DNA from: Erinaceus europaeus
Lineage: Eukaryota > Chordata > Mammalia > Eulipotyphla > Erinaceidae
Length of the DNA stretch: 64,000 nucleotides
Direction: 5' to 3'
NCBI RefSeq assembly: GCF_950295315.1
Contig: NC_080164.1
Location: 8,827,502 to 8,891,501, forward strand
The position numbers and the translations under genes were made by a program. Below the pieces are notes generated by a model. The model saw only the letters and a list, made by a program, of their open reading frames with translations, ran no database searches and was not told the DNA's origin. Of the stretch, positions 1-10,440 are shown piece after piece. The stretch's first letter is position 1; each line of letters opens with the position of its first letter.

Positions 1-1085
1 GATTACAGAGTAATATTTCATGAATATAGACTGCAAAACCCCTTAGTCACCTAGGTTGGGCATTTGGGTTGCTTCTATAGTTTGACTATTGTAAATAGTG
101 CATTTACGAACATAGAGGTGCATATAACCTTTCACAGTATTGAGTGGACTAAGGTTAAGAGGTGGAAGACAGCTGTGAGGTGGCTTAGCTCACATGTGCA
201 ATATAGATGTCCAAAACAAATTAACTTGTACAGAAAAGAATGGTGACCAAACTGTCTGGTGGAGTTTATAAGAACTATGCTGGTTACGGGCTGGGGTGGG
301 GGTCACATAACTTTGGTAGAGGGTGTTGTGAACTTCTACAAACTGTGTGTGAAATTCTACCCTTGCAATCTTGGGATTTTGGGAAATATGATAAATATTT
401 AATATCGGATGTAAAAATAAAGTTAAGTTTCCGTGATAGTTTGAGTTTTAGAAAATTGTTGTGATTTTAATTTTAAATTACAATAATTCTTTTTTATCTT
501 CACATATATTACAATTCTAAGAAGGTAAGGAGGCATTGCACCATTTAGGTTCCTAAGAGAGTTTCTTATCATGAAAGACACAGCGATTTTGACAGATGCT
601 TTTTAAGCATCTTGAGAAATCATCACACAGCTTTTCTTCTTTTGCCTAATGACATTACTACATTGTTTTGATTGATTTCTTATGTGGAAACATTCATCTC
701 TGGAACCAACTCAAGTTGGTGGTGGTATGTGTTCTTTTAATACGGAGCTGAATTTAATTAGCTAATATAATATTTGGTTCTAGCGGACCTGCACTGTAAG
801 CAAGCTTACTCTGTAGCTTTGTCTCTTTATTGTTTTAGAATTGAGATTTTTCTGTTTCTAAAATTATATTAACACAATGTTACATCAATAAAAATAAATG
901 CATTAGGAATCTTAACCTTTTTTCATTTAGAATCATTTAGATAAAATATTAACAAATCTATTCTTGTAAGACCTGCTAAAATTCATTAGAAAAACTTCTA
1001 AGAAGGTGATCATCAATCTTGAGTATCATCACTTATTAAGAGCATTTTTTTTCCTCTTAGGATTGTGAAGAGAGTTTAGGTCGTA
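1..1085. other. Unique AT-rich DNA, no gene recognised
   Basis: No repeat family, splice-delimited exon or RNA gene is recognised. Two short frames (64-246 and 240-464, +) overlap and neither resembles a known protein. Composition is AT-rich and ordinary for mammalian non-coding DNA. Confidence 0.6.
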
Positions 1086-1194
1086 TGGAAAAAACATTCA
1101 TGTCTGAGCTTCTGAGGCTCAGTCCCCAGCAAACAACAAACTCTCTTTTATAGGTCATCTCTGGGGCTTCGCTACTCCAGATTAACCACAAGCC

Positions 1195-1195
<1 letters not shown>

Positions 1196-1244
<49 letters not shown>

Positions 1245-1365
1245 GATGAGGGAGGGGGGGTGGAGGGAGAGAGAGAGAGCAGAAACAGCACTGATATTTC
1301 CTTCAGTGCTATGAGCATCATAGCTGTGGGTCTTGCACATGGCAAAGCAGTACATTATCCAGGTG
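1196..1365 (-). repeat. GA-rich old tRNA-like SINE fragment (type E)
   Basis: A pure GA run (1197-1238) leads into GA-rich sequence and then a degenerate tRNA-like part with TGGGTCTTGCACATGGCAAAGC and a closing CATTATCC box. Similar GA-rich elements lie at 13090, 17010, 26930 and 36350. The 1088-1140 stretch just before it looks like a scrap of another SINE head. Confidence 0.5.
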
Positions 1366-2690
1366 TGTTGTTCTGCTGATTCCTTGTTAAGAACTTTTAA
1401 AAGCTGAACATAATAGTACTGCCTATGTTTTCTGTTTTCTGAAATTGACTTTGATAACTTTAAAATCGTCAAGATTTGGAGAGCTGGGTTCTTTTGTATT
1501 TTACATAACAAAAAACATTCCAACTCTTCCCCGAAGTCATAGAGGAGGAATACCTACTCCAGCTAGGTGGACAATGCCAGTGTCTGCATCTGGGAACAGA
1601 ACAAGGTCACCACAGAAAAATCTCTTCTTAAAACAACTCAAAATTTTGTGAAGTGAACTGAGAGTGACATAAGCGAAGATCTAAGTGTATCTTCTCCATA
1701 TACATTATAATGAATAAGATTAACTTCTCTAAATTATTGCACTTTCTAGTTTTTCTTTTTGTAAATTTTTTATTAGGGGGATTAATGGTTTAAAGTAAAT
1801 ATAGTTGTGGGACATGTGTAAGCTTTCTCAGTTTTCTGTAAAACACTATTTTCTTATGTGACATGCACATATATTTGTTTTACAAAAGATGGAAATATAT
1901 ACATGGCATATATACAAATATAGAATTATATATGTTGAATAGAATTATATATTATATACAATAAAATCATATATATATATATATATATTTCTTGTATAAA
2001 GAAGAACAGAGTGCACAAAATACCCTACAACTGAGTAGGTTACAGTAAGGAATGAAGGGTCCCTACAAGCTCTCATCCTTCACTGTCTCTCTTTCTGCTA
2101 TTCCAGCATAATAGCCATCCAACAGCACTCAATCCCCTGGCCACTCTGGTTCATTCAGCTCCAGTCAGGAGGCTCCAGTTCAGTTCTGTCTCTCTCCATA
2201 CCTGTCAGCACCCTCCTTCATCCCACATCATCTCCTCTGCCACCAAAGTGAGAGATGTATGTGTTTCAGACTCTTAGGTCTACAGTCCAAGTGGGAATTC
2301 TGTTTCTGCTCATGGAGAGACGAGCACTGAACCAGCTGGTAGCTTTAAATCACTGCAGCTCCCTGTGATGGTGCACAGAAATTGTGGAGTCACTGTCAGC
2401 AGCAAGGACCCTCAGCAGCTGGGAGCCTTCTGGGAAGACTGGCATTCTTGAGGCTGAGGTCTATATGCAGCCCTGTTGAAAGTATGACATTTTTTTCTTT
2501 CTTTCTTCCAATATGTTCTGCACAACATCCTAGACTATCAACTATAGGTAACTGTAGAGAAAGAGAAAAAAAATAAAGAGATAGTAGAGAAAGAGATGAT
2601 TGTGATGAGAGGTGGATTAAGTGAGTGGAATTATTTTTTGCCTCTAAATTAAAAAAAAAAAGTCCTGAAAAATGTTCCTATTGTTGGAGG
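1366..2690. other. Mostly unique DNA with a short TA microsatellite
   Basis: Holds a TA run at 1969-1988 and a possible L1 tail at 1757-1850; otherwise nothing recognised. Short frames at 1445-1651 and 2382-2576 show no family resemblance. Confidence 0.55.
1757..1850 (-). mobile_element. Possible L1 3' end fragment
   Basis: TTTTTATTAGGGGGATTAATGG followed by a GTGGGACATGTGTAA-like stretch resembles the antisense L1 3' terminus seen more clearly at 38755 and 61500 (TTTATTGGGG..TTAATGTTTTACA). It is short and diverged, so the call is tentative. Confidence 0.4.
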
Positions 2691-2699
2691 CAGACCTGC

Positions 2700-3000
2700 T
2701 TCACCTGTCATGAAGGGTCCGTCTGCAGCTGAGAACCTGGGTCCTTGCACATGTTAAAGTGTACACTCAACAGGTCTGCATGTGTCTCTCTGTCTCTTTC
2801 CCTTTCTTTTTCTCTTCCCACTCTGTTTTCTCTATTCTATTCAATAAAAATAGAAAGGAAGAAAAGAAGGAGAAGGAGAAGGAGAAGGAGAAGGAGAAGG
2901 AGAAGAAGAAGAAGAGGAAGAAGAAGGAAAATATGGCCACCATGATTGAGGGGAATCTGTGGTGCTTGTACCAAGCTCCAGCAATAACCCTGGCGGTAAT
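2700..3000 (+). repeat. Rearranged SINE with purine tract and A-long tail module
   Basis: Head-type sequence in minus sense (about 2715-2770) abuts a plus-sense CTCTCTGTCTCTTTCC body, a (GGAGAA)n tract at about 2852-2925, and then the long-form tail module (GGCCACCATGATTGAGGGG to AATAACCCTGGCGG). It looks like two SINE pieces joined with an expanded linker. The open frames over the tract (66 and 94 codons) are low-complexity shadows. Confidence 0.65.
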
Positions 3001-3109
3001 AAAGAAAAAGGAAGAGGAAAAAATTAATAGCTTTTGGATTTAAGAATAGAGCAAGTAAAATAATACTTCTGAGGGCTTTGAAAAAAGTTCTAAAGCAAAA
3101 GGGTTTGGA

Positions 3110-3475
3110 AACATCAGCCAGGAGCAGAGCTCAAGGGCCTAGTGTGCAGCATCACCAGTGCCCTTAGACATCCCTGTGAGAGGCTGCAGGGAGGTGGCAC
3201 CCTGGAGCATCTTCCAGGAGGTGAAAGGTGAATGAGTAACTGTTTGGTCCCACATCTGGTGTTGGGGGACATTGAAGAAGCTATTTTTGGAAATAACCCC
3301 ATAAATGGAAAAGATTTTGCCCATGTGGACCCTCATGTCCTCTTTGATGACAAGTAGAAGTTAGGCAGAAAGTTGGTCATTGGCAACCTAGTTGGACACA
3401 CCCCAAATCTGGTGGCAATCAATACAAGTTTTGAGGGGCAGGTATGGAAGTGTATGTGAATGTACCCCAGGAAGG
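3110..3475 (+). pseudogene. Possible decayed coding remnant, identity unknown
   Basis: One plus frame reads protein-like for about 50 codons (3276-3425), including GNNPINGKDFAHVDPHVLFD and, after a stop, KLGRKLVIGNLVGHTPNL, but it is broken by in-frame stops on both sides. There is no start, splice context or A-tail visible. I cannot name a parent protein; chance readability is a real alternative. Confidence 0.2.
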
Positions 3476-4020
3476 GGCTAGGAGGTGGCATACATGGCTA
3501 AGCTCATGTTGCTGTTGGGCAGTACGCCAGCTCCCCCCTGCTCCATTGCTTAACGCTGTGGTCTATTTACATAATCACTGTTTTGCCTAAGACCCGCCCT
3601 GCCTGCAGGGCACTGGTTTAATCCCACTGGTTTGCGCTCTTTATCCACTCTGCCCCCTCTCCTAGTCACATACTATTTTCCACAGTTTAATCCCCACTGG
3701 CTCACACGCTTTTTCCTTCTCCCCGCCCCCTATCCTATGTACCTCCTCTTCCGACCTGACACTTCTGCCTCAGGAGATATAAAGGACAGGGTTTTCTAAT
3801 GAAGAGAGATTGGATAGATAGCACTGTATTCTCGCTCATCAATAAAGACTGAACTGTGTTCCCAGCTCAGCCATGAGTCCCTGGTCGTCTCTTTCCTGCC
3901 CGTGAAGCTAGCCCGGCATGTTGCCATGTACAAGAACCCAAGTTCAAACTCCCATGCCCACTTACATGGGAGAGAGCTTCATGGGTAATGAAGCAGTGCT
4001 GCAGGACTCTCCAATTATCT
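3470..4020 (+). repeat. Type B SINE interrupted by a solo LTR
   Basis: The head (GGCTAGGAGGTGGCATACATGG, ending at 3513) continues at 3919 with CATGTACAAGAACCCAAGTTC and GGAGAGAGCTTCATGGG. Joining the two parts across the LTR restores the normal type B order, so the LTR entered a pre-existing SINE. Confidence 0.8.
3514..3918 (+). mobile_element. Solo LTR of an endogenous retrovirus (copy 1)
   Basis: 405 bp beginning TGTTGGG and ending CCCGGCA, flanked by the 6-bp direct repeat TGTTGC (3508-3513 and 3919-3924). A TATA-like GATATAAAGG lies near 3776 and a polyadenylation signal AATAAAG at 3841, the usual order in an LTR. It is clearly related to the LTR at 61065-61464 (shared TTGCTTAAC, TTTACATA, CAGCCATGAGTCCCTGGTCG). 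No internal proviral sequence remains, so it is a recombined solo LTR. The 6-bp duplication suits a class II (ERVK-like) element, which is inference. Confidence 0.85.
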
Positions 4021-4024
4021 CTCT

Positions 4025-4235
4025 TTAAATATTTTATTTATTTATCCATTTATTGGATAGAGGCAAAGAGAAATAGAGAGGAAAAGTAGAGAGGGAGATG
4101 GAGAGAGAGACATCTGCAGCACTGCTCACCTGGTTGTGAAGCTTTCCTCCTGCAGATGGGGACCAGGGGCTTGAACCTGGGTCCTTTGGACATTGTAACA
4201 TGTGTGCTTTACCAGGCAAGCCAACTCCTCTCTTT
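4025..4235 (-). repeat. Type B SINE
   Basis: A-rich tail at left (ATTTATTTATCC), then GGATAGAGGCAAAGAG, the GCTTTCCTCCTGCAG box and a B-box-like GGGCTTGAACCTGGGTCC, closing with TTTACCAGGCAAGCC. Reads as a complete minus-strand copy. Confidence 0.8.
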
Positions 4236-4375
4236 CCCTATTACCCTTTTCCTTCTCAACTTATCTATGTCCTATCAAATAAGATAAGTAAATAAATGTA
4301 AAAAAAAATAGCATCTCATGTCCAGGGGAGAAAGAGTCATGTTCTTCTCTGTCAACAGAAAAACAAACAAACAGT

Positions 4376-4545
4376 GGCCCAGGAGGTGGCACAGTGGATA
4401 AAGCATCAGACTCTCAAGCACAAGGTCTTGAGTTCAGTCCCCAGCAGCACATGTACCAGAGTGATGTTTGGCTCTTTCTCTCTCCTCCTCTGTTTCTAAT
4501 AAGTAAATAAATAAGTAAATAAATAAAATCTTTTTTAAAAAGAAC
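4376..4545 (+). repeat. Type D tRNA-derived SINE
   Basis: Head GGAGGTGGCACAGTGGATAAAGC, then GAGTTCAGTCCCCAGCAGCAC (B-box-like) and a (TAAA)n tail. It is a different family from types A and B and is the only clear copy in the window. Confidence 0.75.
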
Positions 4546-4697
4546 AAAAATAGCAAGTTTCTAAGTCAGAAAACTTGTTGGCCGCCTTATAAATGTCCAA
4601 AGTCAACCAGCTGCGCTTTCTTCCAGTGATCACCTGAGAAATGGGCAGATCTGTATCGACCATTGGGGCATTCACTGAACATCTATTTTTCTTTTGT

Positions 4698-4826
<129 letters not shown>

Positions 4827-5090
4827 ATTCATTTATTTTCCCTTTTGTTGCCCTTGTTGTTTAACATTGTTGTGGTTATTGATGTTGTTGTTGGATAGGA
4901 CAGAGAGAATTGGAGAGAGAAGGGGAAGACAGAGAGGGGGAGAGAAAGACAGACACCTGAAGACCTGCTTCACTGCTTGTGAAACGACTCCCCTGCAGGT
5001 GGGGAGCCGGGGCTTGAACCGGGATCCTTATGGCGGTCCTTGCGCTTTGTGCCACGTGTGCTTAACCTGCTGTGCCACTACCCGACTCCC
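4827..5090 (-). repeat. Type A SINE
   Basis: Left end TTATTTTCCCTTTTGTTGCCC, GGATAGGACAGAGAG, CCTGCAGGTGGGGAGCCGGGG, B-box GGGCTTGAACCGGGATCC, and head CACTACCCGACTCCC at 5076-5090. Full length and close to consensus; the adjoining GTATAT array probably grew from its tail. Confidence 0.9.
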
Positions 5091-5427
5091 GTTCTGGAGA
5101 TCTTTAACAGAACGCCCAAGATCACACTGACCACATTCCATATCCTTGCCTCCAGTGACAGAAGGGTAAAACATTACAGGAAAATAGAACATTGACAGAG
5201 GGGTAAAAGTAGGATATGAGGTGACAGGATCTTATTTTAACATCTATAAGTAGGATTAACAGGACTACCTAGCAGGAAGACAGGAAGGACCTAAATTGGA
5301 GGTGAGAGTGTTTTACAAACATCTGTCTTGGGGAGATAAGGAATTGCACCCATGTGTCAACAGCTGTACTGAAAATAAATCATTAACCACACCCAGTAAA
5401 ATTATTACACAAAAGAAAGGATTATTG

Positions 5428-5630
5428 AGGGCCAAGCAGTGGCACATTTAGTCAAGCATACACATGACAGTGCGTGATGACCTGCATTCAAGCCCATTCA
5501 AGCCCACCTGCAGGGAGAAAGCTTCTCGAGTGGTGAAGTAGAGCTTCAGGTGTCTCTGTCTCTCTCCCTCTCTATATATCCCCTTAATTTCTGTCTCTTT
5601 TCAATAACAAATAAATAAAGAAAAAAGTAA
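5428..5630 (+). repeat. Type B SINE, degraded
   Basis: GGCCAAGCAGTGGCACATTTAG head, a small internal duplication of CATTCAAGCCC, then GAGAAAGCTTCTCGAGTGGTG and an AATAAATAAAG tail. Confidence 0.7.
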
Positions 5631-5689
5631 TTATCAAAATTACATTACAAAGAAAAGAAAAATAATTTTAATTTATATATTTTAAAAAG

Positions 5690-6125
5690 TCCAGTGGCTG
5701 GGCTTACCTGGTTAAACACACACATCGCCATGAGCAAGGTTCAATTTCCTGTTCCCCATGTGCAGTGAAGTAGATATCTGTCTCTCTTTTCCCCTCTCTA
5801 TCTCCCCCTCACTTCTCAATTGCTCTCTGTCCTATCAAATAAAAGAAAAAGAAAAAGGGAAAAAGAAAAAAGAGAGAGAAAGAAGGAAAAGAAAAAAAAG
5901 AGAGGAAGAAAGAAAGAGAAAGGAAGGGAGAAAGAAAAAGAGAGAGAGAGAAAAAAGAAAGAAAGAAAGAAAGAAAGAAAGAGAAAGAAAGAAAGGAAGA
6001 AGGAGGAAGGAAGGAAGGAAGGAAGGAAGGAAGGAAGGAAGGAAGGAAGGGAGGAAAGAAGGAAGGAAAAGTGGCTGCCGGGAGAGGTGGATTTGTAGTG
6101 CAAGCCAAGCCAAGCCCAAATGGTG
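5690..6125 (+). repeat. SINE with a 230-bp purine tract between body and tail module
   Basis: A type B-like head (GGCTGGGCTTACCTGGTTAAAC) and body to about 5837 are followed by AAGAGA/GAAA/GGAA purine sequence (5838-6069) and then the long-form tail module (GTGGCTGCCGGGAGAGGTGGATTTGTAGTGC). Five open frames of 92-122 codons cross the tract on both strands; all are Lys/Arg/Glu or Ser/Phe/Leu low-complexity shadows. Confidence 0.75.
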
Positions 6126-7640
6126 ATCTCAGACAAGAAATTAGCAGGAGAGGTGGCAGCAAAACCAGGTTCACCTGTTGTCAGTATGTGTCCTCACAGT
6201 GTCACTGTGTTAGCAACAGAGAGTCCTTCAGTACACAACATCTATTACACCTGGTCTGTGCTTTGTACCCTCACAGTTATGGGAAAAAAGGCAGACATGG
6301 AGAGATTGCTACTGGAGAATACAGGAATATGATAATGCCATTCATAATCCATTATAGACAGCTATATCCCAGTAAAAGCATTAAACAGACTCACACTTGG
6401 TCATTGAAATTTTGATCCTTCAACAAATCTAAGAAATAGGGACCCTCAGCTCTTAAGTTAAAAAGTCAAGCATTAGAGGAGATTAAGTGACTTACTCAAG
6501 AGAGAGGGTGACAAGGCCAGCACACAATCCCATCATGCTTGGCCTTGAAAAATCTCAAGGTAGAGAGATTAAACATGATAAGCACGTGAGACAAAATTAT
6601 CACATTGAGTGTGGCAATGTTATATGTGAGTTTATCTTTCTAGCAAGGGCTGGTAAGCTCCACCCATTTGAGATGCTTCTGGATGGAGTTGTCTGACAGT
6701 TTGCTGAAGACGGGCTAAAGGAATACAAGATGTGGGGTGTGTCACATATATATGGCCACAGAATTCATGAGTGCCCCGATTTGGAGCTGGTCCTCCTGGC
6801 ATTGCCACCCTTTTATTAACATGAGCTCAGAACAAAAAGAGTCACGAAGCCCTCCCATTTATGAAAGCTGCAAGTGTATATGCTCTGATCCTAGGATCCA
6901 TCAGTCATAAAAAAAATATATATACAGAAGAATGAGGTTATCGACAAGGTCTCTCCACTGTGGCTGGTTAGAACTTGAAATTCTCCCAGATCTGTGTGTG
7001 CCCTGGGAATTATTCAAACCACAACTCTCCAATAGTTGTTCTTTGCTGACTCTCATGGCATCTTATTCTGTTTATGTAGCTTAGTACTCAGGAAAATATT
7101 TAAGAGATCCCCTGTGCAGATTTGTGCAACTCTTTCCATCTGTGGCTTCTTCCTCTACAAAACTCTGTCCATCAAGTTCCAACTGCATCAGCCTGCAATC
7201 TTCAAATCTCTCCTCTACAAGTACTGTGTGTTCCACGTCTGTCTCCTCACCTGTGTTTCCTGAAATAAGTGTCTCCAAGGGAAACTCGGGATGCTCATGG
7301 CGTCATGTTATTCCTTTCTTTTCTCTCAGGGAACACACTCCTATTTAGAAAACAGCTGTTTTATATGTAGCATTCCGTTTTCTGGCATGAAGGAAATTTC
7401 ACTACCGTCAACCTCAGTGTTCCCATGGAGTTGGGAAGTCGTGCATCTACTATGAATGCGGCATTAACACAACCTGACATTCTGAAATCAATCATAAAGG
7501 TTACACATGTTAAGTCTAACTACCTCAAAAAAAAATCAAAACAAAAGCTTTCAATTCAAGGGAACCTAAGACAGGATGGAACAAAGAAAATCGAGTCCTT
7601 TCTAATAGCTGACAGGATAGGAGTTAAAATCTGAAGCCGA
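6126..7640. other. Unique DNA, no gene recognised
   Basis: Frames of 60-114 codons (for example 6071-6415, 7036-7263, 7425-7634, +) overlap on different strands and match nothing I know. No CpG island, repeat or RNA gene is seen. Confidence 0.5.
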
Positions 7641-7930
7641 GTGGATGAGGATCCTGTTGCCAAGAAAGGGAGTCAAGAGAAGAGACTCAACAGATGGGAC
7701 TATTTACGCCTGACAATATAGAGATGATTGAGGTATTTGAAAAAGACTTTAAAATAAATAATGGATGTTTAAAATTCTCAAAGAGTCAAACGAGACATTA
7801 ACATCATGGAAGAATTAGAAGCTATGAAAGATGGAAAGTGTACATTAAAGACCATTAGACAATTAGGACCAAAATGAAAGAATTAAAAAAAAAAGAGAAT
7901 AGACAGCATGTTTTGAAGGAAGAACAGCTC
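7640..7930 (+). mobile_element. Possible old L1/HAL1 5' region
   Basis: A-rich plus-sense sequence with a GAGATGATTGAGGTATTTG, AAAGACTTTAAAATAA, CTCAAAGAGTCAAACGAG pattern recalls the coding-strand A-bias of L1 or HAL1 5' sequence. No frame stays open long, so this is a weak call. Confidence 0.3.
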
Positions 7931-7973
7931 TCTGGAATATAAAATGACAAGAGTATTAAAAATGAACAGTTGG

Positions 7974-8195
7974 GGGCTGGGTGGTGGCACACCTGGTTGA
8001 GGGTGTATGCTACAATGCATGAGGACTAGGGTTCAGTCCCCCTGGTCCCCACCTGCAGGGAGAAAGCTTCACGAGTGGTGGAGCAGGGCTGCAAGTGTCT
8101 CTCAGTCTCTTAGCCTCCCGATTTCCCCCTCTCCTTTCCATTTCTGACAATCTCTATCCAATAAATAAATATAATGTAGAAAAACTAAAACATTT
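7974..8195 (+). repeat. Type B SINE
   Basis: Head GGGCTGGGTGGTGGCACACC, B-box GGTTCAGTCCCCCTGG, GGGAGAAAGCTTCACGAGTGG, and CTATCCAATAAATAAATA tail. Complete. Confidence 0.9.
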
Positions 8196-8199
8196 AAAA

Positions 8200-8568
8200 A
8201 ATGAACACTTATGAATGAATAAACTTCGATACAAACACAAGCTGAAATAGCTATAACTCAATGGCTTAGTTACAAAGAAAACTTGACTAAAAAGTTGATC
8301 TGTCTTAATTTTCTGTCGTGTTTGTCATATGCTACTGGAGGTTTTGCTTGTGTTTATGTAGTTTGTGTTTCACTGAGGTTTTTTTTATCACTATGCTGAG
8401 ATATTTCACTGTAGAGTACAGTGTAAAACATTAAAAACTTCAATCCAGATAATCAGCCATTTTGTCTTTGAATGTTATTCCATTGTCTCTTACGGAAATC
8501 TAATCCATCATATGCTAGCACTTTACAGTAGGTTTCTTATATCTTGTGAACTCTTGTTTACTTCTTTT
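8200..8568. other. Unique AT-rich DNA
   Basis: Nothing recognised apart from short A and T runs. Confidence 0.5.
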
Positions 8569-8569
8569 T

Positions 8570-8848
8570 GGTTTTTTTTTTTTTTTTGTATTTATTTATT
8601 CTTTTTTGCTGCCCTTGTTGTTTTATTGTTGCAGTTATTATTGTTGATGTTATTGATGTAATCGCTGTTAGGACAGGAGAAATCGAGACAGAGAGGGGAG
8701 AGAAAGACAGACACCTGCAGACCGGCTTCACCACTTGTGAAGAAACCCTCCTGCAGGTGGGGAGCCGAGGGCTCAGACTGGGATCCTTATGCCGGTCCTT
8801 GTGCTTTGCGCCACGTGCACTTAACCCGCTGCACTACAGCCCGACTCC
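8570..8848 (-). repeat. Type A SINE
   Basis: T-run and TTGCTGCCCTTGTTGTTTTATTG at left, GCAGGTGGGGAGCCGAGG, and head GCACTACAGCCCGACTCCC at right. Full-length minus copy. A diverged long-form tail module follows at about 8915-8960. Confidence 0.88.
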
Positions 8849-9062
8849 CTGTTTGTTTGTTTTAATATTTGTATTTCAGCTTGATGCTCTTGTATTGCTG
8901 CCACATTTACTATGGGGGCTTGGGATCCGCACAATGAATTCACTACTCCTGGTAGCCAGTTTCTTTCCTTCCCTTCCCACACTCCTCCTCCTGTTTTCTA
9001 CTTTCATTCTCTCTCATTCTTTTGTTTTATTCTCTTTATTTCTGTTTTATTTATTTTTTAAT

Positions 9063-9347
9063 TTTATTTATTTATTTTCCCTTTTTGTTGCCCTTGTTGT
9101 CTTTTTATTGTTGTTGTAGTTATTATTGTTGTTGATGTCGTTGTTGTTGGATAGGACAGAGAGAAATGAAGAGAGAAGGGGGAAGACAGAGAGGGGGAGA
9201 GAAAGACAGACACCTGTAGACCTGCTCCACCACCTGTGAAGCGACTTCCCTGCAGGTCAGGAGCCGGGGGCTCGAACTGGGGTCCTTACACTGGTCCTTG
9301 CCTTTATGCCACATGTGCTTAACCCGCTGCACTGCCGCCTGACTCCC
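9063..9347 (-). repeat. Type A SINE inside an older SINE
   Basis: CCCTTTTTGTTGCCCTTGTTG at left, GGATAGGACAGAGAGAAATG, the B-box GGGCTCGAACTGGGGTCC, and head CACTGCCGCCTGACTCCC at right. Complete minus copy. Confidence 0.88.
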
Positions 9348-9476
9348 TCTTTCTGTTTTCTTTATTTTATGATAAAGAAATTGAGAGGGAAAGTGGAGAT
9401 TGAAAGAAAGAGAGGGAGAGAGAGAGAGAGGACACTACTCACTACTCTTGAAACTTCCCCTTTACAGGTGGGGGCC

Positions 9477-9632
9477 AGGGGCCTGAAGCCCCATCCATGT
9501 ACATGGCTATATGTGTGTGTGCTCTACCAGGGGCTTGAAGCCCCATCCACGTACATGGCTATATGTGTGTGTGCTCTAGCAGGGGCTTGAAGCCCCATCC
9601 ATGTACATGGCTATATGTGTGTGTGCTCTACC
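9477..9632. repeat. 52-bp tandem triplication within a SINE head
   Basis: Three copies start at 9477, 9529 and 9581, differing at only a few positions. Each carries the minus-strand B-box region (GGGGCTTGAAGCCCC) and a TATATGTGTGTGTG stretch. The duplicated piece ends where the tRNA-like head resumes (CTACCAGGTGCAC), so the SINE now has three B-box-like sites. Confidence 0.9.
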
Positions 9633-9685
9633 AGGTGCACTTCAACCAGGCTCCCTTGAACTTAGAAAAAAAATTAAATTTCTTT

Positions 9686-9780
9686 TTTGGAACACAGAGT
9701 TCTGGTGGTGAGAATTGTGTGGAGTTGTACCCCTCTTATCCTATGTTTTTTGTCAGTGTTACCTTTTTATAAATAAAAAT
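9686..9780 (+). repeat. LR-X 3' end, strongly 5'-truncated
   Basis: ACACAGAGTTCTGGTGGTGA..TTGTACCCCTCTTATCC then TTTTTATAAATAAAAATAAA. Only the last 95 bp of the family are present; the A-rich tail became the target of the next SINE. Confidence 0.8.
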
Positions 9781-9792
9781 AAAAAGAATTCT

Positions 9793-10036
9793 GGGAGTCG
9801 GGCGTTAGTACTGCGGGTTAAGCGCATGTGGCGCAAAGTGCAAGGACTGGCATAAAGATCCCGGTTCAAGCCATGGCTCCCCACCTGCAGGGGAGTCACT
9901 TCAGGAGCAGTGAAGCAGGTCTGCAGGTGTCTGTCTTTTTCTCTCCCTCTCTGTCTTCCCCTTCTCTCTCCATTTCTCTCTGCCCTATCCAGCAACGACA
10001 ACATCAATAAAAACAATAATTACAACAATAAAAAAC
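9793..10036 (+). repeat. Type A SINE with 12-bp target duplication
   Basis: Begins GGGAGTCGGGCGTTAGTACT and ends in CAATAAAAAACA. Flanked by perfect AAAAAGAATTCT repeats at 9781-9792 and 10037-10048. The A-rich start of the duplication fits L1 endonuclease cleavage. Confidence 0.95.
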
Positions 10037-10044
10037 AAAAAGAA

Positions 10045-10345
10045 TTCTATTTTAGTTTAATAACTAGCTCTTCTACTGTGCCAAACTGCTTTCAATTGTG
10101 GTCTTAATCCCTAATATTTTGTTGATATCAGCTTTGGAATATCTGTTCCTGTAAACAGTTGTAAAACTTGGTGAAATTCTCTTTTTTATGTATTACAATA
10201 TTTTCCTATTTTTGAAACTAATAATAGTTCATATAAAACTCTTGTCTGCTCACTCTAGTCTCTCAATTATCTAATTTGTTCTTTTCATTAGCAATTATGG
10301 TGTTGCTTTTCTGCATACTTAGTAATTTCTAATACATTTAATGAT
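10045..10345. other. Unique AT-rich DNA
   Basis: Nothing recognised. Confidence 0.5.
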
Positions 10346-10440
10346 TATTTTAATTATTGGATAGAGACAGAGGAATCGATAGGGGAATGGGGGAGAAAAG
10401 GAGAGAGGATCATAAGCTCTTTTGTGGCCCTCTACAGATC
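10345..10440 (-). repeat. Partial type B-like SINE
   Basis: TTAATTATTGGATAGAGACAG and GAGAGAGGATCATAAGC resemble the tail half of a minus type B SINE, cut off by the LR-X sequence that follows. Confidence 0.45.

Larger units (their letters stand above)
8870..9660 (-). repeat. Older SINE split by a type A insertion
   Basis: The tail-module part (GGGGGCTTGGGATCCGCACAATG to CTACTCCTGGTAGCC, about 8915-8960) lies left of the inserted SINE at 9063-9347. GA-rich body and head sequence resume at about 9350-9660 (TTGAGAGGGAAAGTGGAG, ending CTCTACCAGGTGCAC). The head was later triplicated (see 9477-9632). Confidence 0.6.

Noticed and set aside
3514..3918. A full provirus between the two LTRs
   Set aside because: The LTRs are 57 kb apart, each has its own target duplication, and no internal retroviral sequence lies between them that I can see.
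5758..6174. Five overlapping frames of 92-122 codons
   Set aside because: Purine tract read in several frames; Lys/Glu/Arg or Ser/Phe/Leu repeats.
9793..10036. tRNA genes at SINE heads throughout the window
   Set aside because: The heads carry A- and B-box-like motifs but are followed by SINE bodies and A-rich tails and do not form a standalone cloverleaf.
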